From Quercus robur (taxonomy: Eukaryota > Streptophyta > Magnoliopsida > Fagales > Fagaceae), in assembly GCF_932294415.1 (NCBI RefSeq), contig NC_065541.1, positions 30,550,790-30,614,789 of the forward strand: DNA of 64,000 bases, in the 5' to 3' direction. This document shows positions 55,961 to 64,000 of the stretch, one piece after another. The notes beneath the pieces are model-generated. The model saw only the letters and a list, made by a program, of their open reading frames with translations. It had not been told where the DNA came from and made no database searches. Each line of letters starts with the position of its first letter. Position 1 is the first letter of the stretch. A program made the position numbers and the translations under genes.

Positions 55961-58900
55961 GTGATCCTTCTATTTACCTTTGAGATCTAGCTTTCTATTC
56001 ATGGTGTTGTGTGGTTTTAGATTTGTACTTATCAAGAGAGACAGAAATCGCACTATATACCTCTATGTGCATGTTCCTTAGATTGAAGTATTTGATTTGG
56101 GTATAGTCTGAATCAGTGTATTGGATGGTTGTTTACCTATGCACTCATGCCTGAAGATCAAGATGCATTTTGTCAGATGGACTCAATAAATGAAAGTAAA
56201 TATGTACATAAATTTAGAATTTTCCCAATAATTAGGAGCTTATGTTATGGTTTTTACTTGGGTTTTTAATTTTTGTAGTTTTTATCACTTCTGAGTTATG
56301 TACTTCAAAAAGGTCTGAACAGATAAATTATTCATGCTTTTGCCGTGTTTAATTTGGATGCTATGTCCTAACCTACTCCTTTAACTGCATAATATTAATT
56401 ATGACATGTCCCATTCAACGAATTGTTAAAAATATAGTGAATGTTGAAAATAAAAGGATATTGGACATTAACGTCACCCTTTCCATAAGGCATGTTGTTT
56501 AAAACGGAAAATTATAGCTATTCATCCAATCCTGTTGTGACAAGTACAACAACTACTACTACAAACAAGCCTTAGACCCAAAATTTTAGGGTCAGCTCTG
56601 TTGTGACTTGTAATATGAAGATTTACCAAATGGAGACTGATATATTTTATTCAGTCAATTACTTGTTTTATTACCTGATTACTTATATGTTGTACTAGAT
56701 TTGCATCTTGAGATCCAGATAAACTATTATTTTCTGCTTCATGTCCCTTGCAATATTTATTTCATGATTTTTTGCTAGAGCATCTAATCTGATATTGTAA
56801 TGGCAGGAATAGAAGAGCAAAATATTGAAATCAAACTTAAAACATTCGGTCCTCAAGAAAACAACGGTCCTGTAATATTGGTAGTTAATGCATGTTGCAG
56901 CCGGGACACAAAAGAAAATGTTGTAGGGGTTTGCTTTATCGGCCAAGATGTCACAGGACAAAAGGTGATTTGGGACAAATATACTCGTATCCAAGGTGAT
57001 TATGTTGGAATCATGCGGAGCCCTTCTGCACTTATTCCTCCAATTTTCATGACTGATGAGCATGGCCGATGCTTGGAATGGAATGATGCAATGCAGAAAT
57101 TGTCTGGTTTGAGGAGGGAAGAGGCAACTGAGCGGATGCTTCTTGGGGAAGTTTTCACAGTAAAAAATTTTGGTTGTCGGGTTAAAGATCATGACACATT
57201 GACCAAGCTTAGGATACTACTTAATGGGGTAATTGCTGGCCATGATGCTGATAAGTTGTTATTTGGATTCTATGATCGATTGGGTAATTATGTTGAAGCA
57301 TTACTTTCTGCAAACAAAAGGACTGATGCAGAGGGAAGGATTACTGGGGCTTTGTTCTTTTTGCATGTGGCTAGTCCAGAACTTCAGTATGCTATGCAGG
57401 TGCAGAGAATATCAGAAAAGGCTGAAGCTGATAGTATCAAGAAATTGTCATATTTTCGTCAGGAAATCAGCAAGCCTTTGAATGGGATTATGTTTATGCA
57501 GAATCTAATGGGATCCTCTAATTTAAGTAAAGAGCAGAAGGAACTAATAAAGATAAGCTCATTGTGTCAGGAACAATTAGCCAAGGTTGTTGATGATACT
57601 GATATTGAAAGAATTGAGGAATGGTATGGTCTTTTAGCTTAATTACTTCTTCGAATGCTTGTGCGCTTAATCAGTTTATTTGTTTCCATATTGAATTAGA
57701 TGGTCCAATATATTGTTATATTTTCCTGAACATTTAGAAATGATTTAAGTTCTGATTAATATTCTTAACGGTTGTTAACAGTCAATAGACTCTCTAAATC
57801 TAGCTGTGTCAATGCTTGCATACGTAAGACTACAGTAAGACTAAAGATATATGAATGAGTTAAACCTATCAAGAAAAAGACTAAAAGGGGCCATGGTCTC
57901 CCCTTGGCCCCCCACCCCCCCCCAAAAAAAAGTTAAAAAATATAGTATTGTCTCATAAAAATAATAAGATTACAAATATATCATACAGATTTTATAGAAG
58001 TTCCACTCAAATTCATTGATTGAAACTTTATGTTGGATACTTGTGTTCTTTTTGCAGCATGGAACGGCTAAATGCCTATCCACCCTAAATTATGGTTGCA
58101 ATATGCATCTTAAACTACAAAATGTTGCAATCAATATCCTTATTCAAGATTAATTTGCACTTTCCACCTCACTATACAATCATTGTCTAACTAGTGGGTA
58201 ACTATACCCCTTAAATTATGGAGCCCATTCCCAACATGCACCCTAAACTAAAAAAATACTACAATTAATACCCTAATTTGAGATTAATATATCCACTAAT
58301 TTGAACAGCAGTATGGACATTGTAAATTAATCTCAAAGTAGAATGTTAATTGCAAAATTTGTAGTTTTAAGTTACCAATTGCCTCTTCCAGACATGAAAA
58401 AGTGGGATCTTTGTGTACTGGGTATGAGTTGCAATTACCTTGTCTTTCTAATTTGTCAAGCAGGAGTAATTGAGGAGCAAAATGATGATTTAAATTGATA
58501 AGTCGCAATTAGAATACAAATGATATTGGATATGGAAAAGAAAGAAATACAGAGGACAATGAGAAAAGAATGGAAAATCTAAAGTCATTGTTTTCCACAA
58601 GATTCAATTATTGTCAATTTACGTTATGACCTCTCCGTAGAGCCATTTGTTATTTTCATATGATTTGGTTAAAGGATTGTAGCTTCTGATTCATTACGGG
58701 CTGCAGATCCAATTGCTGTTTGTATGCTACAATTTTCTAGGATCAATATTTATTGGTTCTTGTCTCCACATGTTTCTACTTTCCTTGTCAATCAATTATG
58801 GGTAGTTACAACCAAGAACTTGAAGCTCAACTGGCACCTCTGGTGTTTCCAACAGAGATGTCCATGGTTCAAATCCTCCCACCCCTATTGTTGTACATAT

Positions 58901-60898
58901 TGAATTTATCAAAAAACAAATTATGACTAGTTGCATGTTTACTCATTATTTTACCATATATATCATATATGTGCATTTTGAGTTTTCAAATTGCATTGTG
59001 AATCACTCTTTCTATTCTTCTTGATTCTATGTTTTTTGATATTTGGTGTATATTGGACTAGTTTGCTTTTCTTTCATTGATTTTATAGATTGTTATGCCT
59101 TTTGAAACACCTTTGATCTTTGGTATACCTGTTTGCAGCTACATGGAAATGAGCTCTGGTGAATTCAACCTTGGGGAAGTTCTTGAAGTTGTCATAAATC
59201 AAGTTATGATTTTGAGCCAGGAGTGCCAGGTGCAGGTCATCCGTGATTCACCTGCTGAAGTTTCATCAATGAACTTATATGGAGACAACTTGAGGCTTCA
59301 GCAAGTTCTTTCAGATTTTTTGACTAATGCACTCCACTTCACCCCTGCATTCGAAGGATCATCTGTTGCATTCAGAGTGATTCCAAGGAAGGAGCGTATA
59401 GGGATGAAAATGCACATTGTCCATCTTGAATTTAGGTAATTTGTTTTACATATTTATAAATAAGTGTTATGGTTTTCTTAATTGGTAAGCTACACATGCA
59501 CTCAATGGGTCTTGAACCCACAACCTCACCTTCCAACCCGTTATTATGGAGGAAGTGTCATTTGAGTTAAAGCTCCTTTGCTTGAGTGTTGGGGTTTATA
59601 TTGCTTAGATATGTGTTGCTGTCTAAGTTCAATGACAGCTACTAGTTAAATATAACTAATAGCAATATCTAAATTACCTATAGAGTATCATCATCAGTTT
59701 TGAGTAATCAGAATATCACCCATTCAAAGATGATTTCTTCACTGAAAATATAAAATAAATATAGTAAAAAGAAATCAAAGAATGTGCCAATATTTTGTTT
59801 ATACTGAATGCCATAAGGGTCTTTATCCAATATAGGATTTTAAAGCCCTATGACTTAGATACTGTGTGACAAGGACATGAAGGTGGATAATTGATTAATA
59901 GGCAAAGGCCACTTCTTTTTTTAATTATGGATTCTGATGCATGTATAAGAGTATGCTTGTTGCTTCTCAATACATGATGTGGAAGAAAGGCTGAAATGGT
60001 AGTGCCTTTATTACATAGGTTGAACCATAGTTGTCCATTTTAATAAGGATGAACGAGAAACTTATTTATGTTTTCAAAAATGGGAAAGCACATTCAGAAC
60101 CAGACCTGGAAATGCCCTAAAATGCAGGAAGATAGATTTTAGAATGAATAGATACCAACTTAGAGTCGCTTCAAAAAAATGCAGGGTAAACATTGCTTGT
60201 GATGGTATTCCAAGTACACCGGTTATTTTTACCCTTGCTTTGCCACATGTAGCCCTTTCCAAACCCTAGTTTCTTCCTTGCTAAGTGTCCCTTTCATATC
60301 CTCATGCCTTTATGTTGTATTTCCCATCCTTTCCATATGTTGCATCACAAGGTTGAATGCATGAGAGAATAAAAGATCCAGGACAAAGACTATGATGTAT
60401 AGATCTACTGTATGCTAGTTGGTCTATTTGATGTATGGCATCAAACGAGAAACTTGGAACAGCATATTGGGTTAAATGTTTGGAGAACAGATTAGACGAT
60501 TTCTAGGATATAAAGTGATATGCGAATGTTGCCATTCTTTCTTTAGATTTGTTTAGTTACCCCTTATTATTAAAATAAAGTACATGTGGCTGAAACAAAA
60601 TAGAACAAATCATTATACATAAAATTCCCCATTGTATTTAATATTCTTTGCCGAAGTCGATGAATTTATTTGTGCTTAACATGGCAGGATCACCCATCCG
60701 GCACCTGGGATTCCAGAAGATCTAATTCAGGAGATGTTTCACCACAACCATGGTGTCTCAAGGGAAGGGCTTGGCCTATACATTTGCCAGAAGCTTGTGA
60801 AGATCATGAATGGCACTGTACAATATCTAAGAGAGGCAGAGAGATCATCCTTTATAATTCTTATAGAATTCCCATTGGTTTGTCCCATTGACCAATGA
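53914..60898 (+). CDS. PHYC: Phytochrome C, four coding exons
   Basis: The exons 53,914-55,960, 56,807-57,623, 59,139-59,435 and 60,688-60,898 join in phase to 1,123 codons plus TGA. All introns are GT...AG. The product is a red/far-red photoreceptor that moves from cytosol to nucleus. In order it has an N-terminal serine-rich extension, PAS (about 70-185), GAF (about 215-400) with DIP at 275-277 and the bilin-binding Cys325 in SPHGCHAQ, and PHY (about 410-590) with PRSSF in the tongue. Two PAS repeats (about 605-720 and 745-865) and a histidine-kinase-like end follow. The phosphate-accepting histidine is absent ([11 protein letters not shown] near 897), as in other plant phytochromes. Opening residues and the FNLGE region match PHYC, not PHYA or PHYB. 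In-frame TAA at 53,908 fixes the start. No break is seen. Confidence 0.97.
55961..56806 (+). other. PHYC intron 1
   Basis: 846 bases, GTGATC...TGGCAG, phase 1. No repeat or gene was recognised inside. Confidence 0.9.
56807..57623 (+). CDS. PHYC: PHYC exon 2 (second PAS repeat and start of kinase-like domain)
   Basis: It begins [15 protein letters not shown], contains [20 protein letters not shown], the start of the second PAS repeat, and ends IERIEE plus two bases before GTATGG. An ATG at 56,800 lies in the intron end and is not a start. Confidence 0.95.
57624..59138 (+). other. PHYC intron 2
   Basis: 1,515 bases, GTATGG...TTGCAG, phase 2. It holds a C/A homopolymer junction at 57,909-57,931 and a 58,070-58,400 segment with repeated CCTAAATTATGG-like phrases, similar to 3,470-3,560, probably an old small insertion. 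Confidence 0.9.
59139..59435 (+). CDS. PHYC: PHYC exon 3 (ATPase-like domain, first half)
   Basis: It begins in the Cys codon split with exon 2 ([15 protein letters not shown]) and includes [21 protein letters not shown], the N-box region of the GHKL fold. It ends LEF plus two bases before GTAATT. Confidence 0.95.
59436..60687 (+). other. PHYC intron 3
   Basis: 1,252 bases, GTAATT...TGGCAG, phase 2. No gene or clear repeat seen. Confidence 0.9.
60688..60898 (+). CDS. PHYC: PHYC exon 4 (ATPase-like domain, C-terminal end)
   Basis: It encodes [16 protein letters not shown], then [21 protein letters not shown] (the glycine-rich lid region) and ends FPLVCPIDQ with TGA at 60,896. The end is a few residues longer than the typical ...EFPL termination of PHYC. 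Confidence 0.95.
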
Positions 60899-62668
60899 AT
60901 CCGATGGTCTATTGAGGTTTCTAACACAACCAACATCTGCTGGCCAACTAATCCAGTTATTGGTGTACGCACAAAAGAAGTGTCTAAATAGCTTATAGTT
61001 GACCCAGGGATTGTTCATAGGTTGGATGATGCTTGAATTAGTGCTGCCTGCTCAACTTGGGAAACTGGATGATTGTTGTTCAGAGAATGCAAAACAGGTG
61101 AAAGTTGAATAGCCGGGTCCATTTTGATGTTTCTGAGACTGAATAATTAATTATAAAGTTCAGTGGAACCCTTCTCACAACCTCAAGCCAGACATACTCT
61201 TTCTGACGTTCTTTAATATCTTTTTTGTAACATCATTCCTCAATCAGGTTCTCTTAGTTTAATGGAAAAGCTCAATGGCTAAAGCCTTGTAAATTAAGAT
61301 CTCTCTCTCTCTCTCTCTCACACACATTTTACTCTAGCAGTGGTGCGTGCAGTTTGGGTTGTTCAATAAGCCAAGCAAGGGTGATAGCATGTTTGGTACT
61401 GCATCAATCCAAACTTACACACTAACGTTGTGAAATTATATATCTTCCAACTGAACTTTGAAAGCTACTAAAGGTCCTTGGGCATAGTAATGCTAGCCCA
61501 TTCTATATGGAAAAATATCATTTTGAAGCACCTGATATATATATATATATATATTGGTGTTCGCTGCGCATGTGTGGTCTAAAAGTTTAAAGTTATTTGT
61601 AAATCTTGTTCCGACTATGATTGAAAGTTGACCTTTTCGGCTTTTAGGACTAGTTTAGTCTTTTTTTTTCTTTTCCTCTGGGCAAGTAATGTCAATTAAT
61701 CTTTTAACTGGCATGGGAATGGGAACACTTGTGCAAAAGACAGTTATAAGATCAGCTAATCTCTGCATCTCCATAGTGATTTAAATCAACAAAAATTTTA
61801 TTGAAAACAGCGAGAAGTAGAGTTAAGATCCCAAAAGCTGGGCCTTCTCCAACAAATTACATCAGAAAAAATCAGAAGGGCAGTGCCTAAAACAAAACTA
61901 CCTTCCAACCTTTTGTTGAGATACCAGTCCAGGATGCTAAAACATGAACGGCCTCTCCTTGGAGCCCATCTGAATTCTGAAGTGAAGATCCAGAACTTAA
62001 GAGGCCGGTCTCAGAGTCAGGTGTTGCCAGAGCATAACACCGATATTCTCCATGATGCAAATTTGGATGGATCAACTATAGCCAAAATGTTGTAACTCAA
62101 TTGGAATTTCTTGATGTATCTAATAGAGATGTTTAGAATTTAAACATTCTTTTCACCATCTACTTATCTTTAAAAAAAAAAAAAAACTATATTATCTATT
62201 CAAATATTTTGACATCACTTTCAAGCAACTATGGCTTGGGAAATATTGTGATTCGGTATCTGATGAGTGAATCAATTAATTGCTTCAATTTAGCTTGGAT
62301 AAGGTAGTGGTTTCTACTCTCTTGGAATGAGTAAAAAAATCAATGTTCCTCTAACTACTATAGCAACATATGATTTGTCTTGGCCAAATGCGTCATCACA
62401 ATATATTTTGATGACTACTTATGGACCATGTCTTAGCCCTTTGAACTAGAGCACCAGCTGATTTGAGAAAGCAAATTTAAAATCACAATTGAAAGTTTTA
62501 GGCAAAATTTGTAAAAAGTGTGATTTTTCAATAGAATTACCGAAAAGACAGAGCTATAGAAAAAAAAAGGTTATCCTCGTTTAAAAATAAAATCAATCTA
62601 GTAGTAGTAGCAGTAGTATTTGTTTTCTTTTCTTTGATAATTGGGAAGTTTGATGGCAAAACCTGAAA
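60899..62668. other. PHYC 3' region and intergenic spacer
   Basis: The first few hundred bases should be the PHYC 3' UTR, but no standard AATAAA signal stands out. A (CT)n tract lies at 61,301-61,320 and a (TA)n tract at 61,532-61,554. The remaining sequence has only short ORFs without recognisable products. A promoter for the PPR gene would lie in the last few hundred bases, but no clear TATA box was seen. Confidence 0.5.
61301..61320. repeat. (CT)n microsatellite
   Basis: About ten CT units followed by CACACACA. Confidence 0.9.
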
Positions 62669-64000
62669 ATGGTGTTGTTTTCATTTCGCTGGTTTTATAG
62701 TCATAGTAATAGTAATACTAGGCGAATTTCAAACTCTGGTTTTTATACAACTACAACTACATTCACTGTCTCACCCATACCAGTAGCAGTAGCAGTACCA
62801 CCACCACCACCACCACCACACATCACTCTTTCCCTCAAACCTCCAAATCACATTACACCATCCTCTTCATCCCCTCCTTTAATCCCATTACAAAACTTAC
62901 TTCATCACTACAAATCATCTAATAAGCCCCAACAACTTTCATCATATTCAGATTCCCAATCATTTGAATTTCTTGTTGCTCCATACCGACATTCTTCTTC
63001 TCCTAGACACCTTCATTTGCAGATTTTCAAATATGGCTTTGCCAATGATATTTTTTTATGCAATACCCTTATTAATATCTACTCTAGAATTGCTGATTTG
63101 CTTTCTGCACGTAAGCTATTTGATGAAATGCCTCTAAGAAATTCTGTTACATGGGCTTGTTTGATTTCGGGGTATACCCAGAATGGTGTGCCTGAAGAGG
63201 CATGTCTGTTGTTTAAAGGGATGGTTGGTTCTGGTTTTTCACCTAATCACTATGCTTTTGGTAGTGCTCTTCGAGCTTGCCAGGAATGTGGGCCATGGGG
63301 TGTTACTTTTGGAATGCAGATTCATGGATTAGTTTCAAAAACTCAGTTTGCATTTGATGTGGTGGTATGTAATGTGCTGATATCGATGTATGGTAATTCT
63401 CTTGGTTCTGCTGATGATGCTCGCCGTGTTTTTGATCAGATTGAGATCAGAAATTCAATATCTTGGAATTCAATTATTTCAGTTTGTTCTCAAAGAGGAG
63501 ATGCAGTTTCTGCTTTTCAACTCTTTTCAAGAATGGAATGGCAGGGTTCCGGATTCAGTTTGAAACCTAATGAATATACTTTTGGAAGCTTAATATCCGT
63601 TGCTTGTTCATCATTTGATACTGGTTTGAGTTTGCTTAAGCAGATGCTTGCCAGGGTTAAGAAGTCGGGATATCTTGTGGACCTGTATGTTGGTAGTGCC
63701 TTGGTAAGTGGGTTTGCCAGGTTTGGACTGATTGATTATGCTAAGCAGATGTTTGAGCAGATGAGCAAGAGGAATGCAGTTTCCATGAATGGTTTGATGG
63801 TTGGATTGGTGAGGCAAAAACGAGGAGAAGAAGCAGCTCAGATTTTCATGGAGATGAGAGACTTGGTTGATTGCAATCTTGATTCGTATGTGATTCTACT
63901 AAGTGCTCTTCCCGAATTTGCTGTGTTGGAGGATGGCAAAAGAAAGGGTACAGAGGTCCATGCGTACGTAATCCGAACAGGCTTAATTGACATAAAGCAT
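62669..64000 (+). CDS. MEF7: PLS-class pentatricopeptide repeat protein, MEF7-like, partial (runs off the window)
   Basis: The ORF opens at ATG 62,669 (in-frame TGA at 62,651) and stays open for 444 codons to the window end. The first about 55 residues are rich in serine, arginine and threonine with few acidic residues and a poly-proline run, as in organelle transit peptides. PPR motifs follow from about residue 115: NDIFLCNTLINIYSR, LFDEMPLRNSVTWACLISGY, RRVFDQIEIRNSISWNSII and MFEQMSKRNAVSMNGLMVGL. The arrangement of P, L and S repeats is that of plant organelle RNA-editing factors. The wording around NGLMVGLVRQKRGEEA and LLSALPEFAVLEDG resembles Arabidopsis At5g09950 (MEF7), a mitochondrial editing factor. 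The E/DYW end lies outside. No intron is visible. Confidence 0.88.
   Translation, partial: MVLFSFRWFYSHSNSNTRRISNSGFYTTTTTFTVSPIPVAVAVPPPPPPPHITLSLKPPNHITPSSSSPPLIPLQNLLHHYKSSNKPQQLSSYSDSQSFEFLVAPYRHSSSPRHLHLQIFKYGFANDIFLCNTLINIYSRIADLLSARKLFDEMPLRNSVTWACLISGYTQNGVPEEACLLFKGMVGSGFSPNHYAFGSALRACQECGPWGVTFGMQIHGLVSKTQFAFDVVVCNVLISMYGNSLGSADDARRVFDQIEIRNSISWNSIISVCSQRGDAVSAFQLFSRMEWQGSGFSLKPNEYTFGSLISVACSSFDTGLSLLKQMLARVKKSGYLVDLYVGSALVSGFARFGLIDYAKQMFEQMSKRNAVSMNGLMVGLVRQKRGEEAAQIFMEMRDLVDCNLDSYVILLSALPEFAVLEDGKRKGTEVHAYVIRTGLIDIKH

Noticed and set aside
55961..55983. PHYC stop codon at 55,981 as a premature end of the protein
   Set aside because: The seven codons before it are read past a GT donor at 55,961. 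Exon 2 continues the known protein in phase, so this is intron sequence.
56800..57642. Separate ORF from ATG 56,800
   Set aside because: It is PHYC exon 2 with a few bases of intron at each end. The ATG lies before the acceptor.
59095..59138. ATG at 59,095 as a gene start
   Set aside because: It lies in the T-rich end of intron 2, and the homologous protein part starts only after the AG at 59,138.
1..64000. Novel host defence or biosynthetic gene system
   Set aside because: Apart from PHYC and the PPR gene, all recognisable proteins are transposon parts or a broken V-ATPase piece. I found no cluster of unknown intact genes.

Overview
The window is nuclear DNA of a woody rosid-type eudicot. 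An oak-family (Fagaceae) origin is my inference, from remembered repeat families and not from a search. The evidence for a plant nuclear genome is a four-exon phytochrome C gene, a plant organelle-type PPR gene, LINEs, Ty1/copia and Ty3/gypsy (Tat/Ogre-like) elements with plant-type primer binding sites, and MITEs. About 52 kb on the left is nested retrotransposon sediment. The right 11 kb is genic.

Left part (1-36.5 kb). A 5'-truncated LINE (about 300-2,729, +) is followed by a decayed Tat/Ogre-like Ty3/gypsy element on the minus strand (about 3.6-9.7 kb, with its LTR split across 9,689-21,138). Four later events interrupt that LTR or its inserts. They are a 996-bp solo LTR (10,781-11,776, duplication ATGCA), a gag-only copia element (12,745-19,720, two 934-bp LTRs), and within that element's gag another deleted copia element (14,439-16,192, duplication TTAAG). 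A second copy of the same Tat family lies on the plus strand (about 21.1-35.8 kb). It has gag, protease, a G-patch-like segment, RT, RNase H, a second RNase H and integrase. It is broken by a 3.8-kb insertion (23,507-27,287, duplication GAAGG), a 256-bp hairpin MITE (27,718-27,973) and a 1,110-bp solo LTR (30,042-31,151, duplication ATTTT). The two Tat copies face away from each other, and the junction at 21,138 is best explained by the minus element having inserted in the left LTR of the plus element.

Middle part (36.5-52.4 kb). This holds a V-ATPase subunit C pseudogene fragment (37,617-38,025, -), a short LINE tail with a 13-bp target duplication (38,463-39,099), a Tat-like LTR of about 3.5 kb (39,811 to about 51.1 kb), and inside that LTR a structurally complete copia element (42,685-50,453, duplication AAAAT). 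That element has gag but no pol, and carries an extra ORF downstream of gag. Two MITEs (51,499-51,897 and 52,017-52,341) mark the approach to the gene.

Right part (52.4-64 kb). PHYC (coding exons 53,914-60,898, +) looks intact: 1,123 codons, chromophore cysteine present, clean splice phases, a possible 5' UTR intron and a 41-codon upstream ORF. About 1.8 kb downstream starts an intronless PPR gene of the PLS class, similar to Arabidopsis MEF7. It runs off the window. PHYC is a red/far-red photoreceptor and the PPR protein a probable organellar RNA-editing factor, and nothing links the two functionally. No RNA gene or CRISPR array was found.
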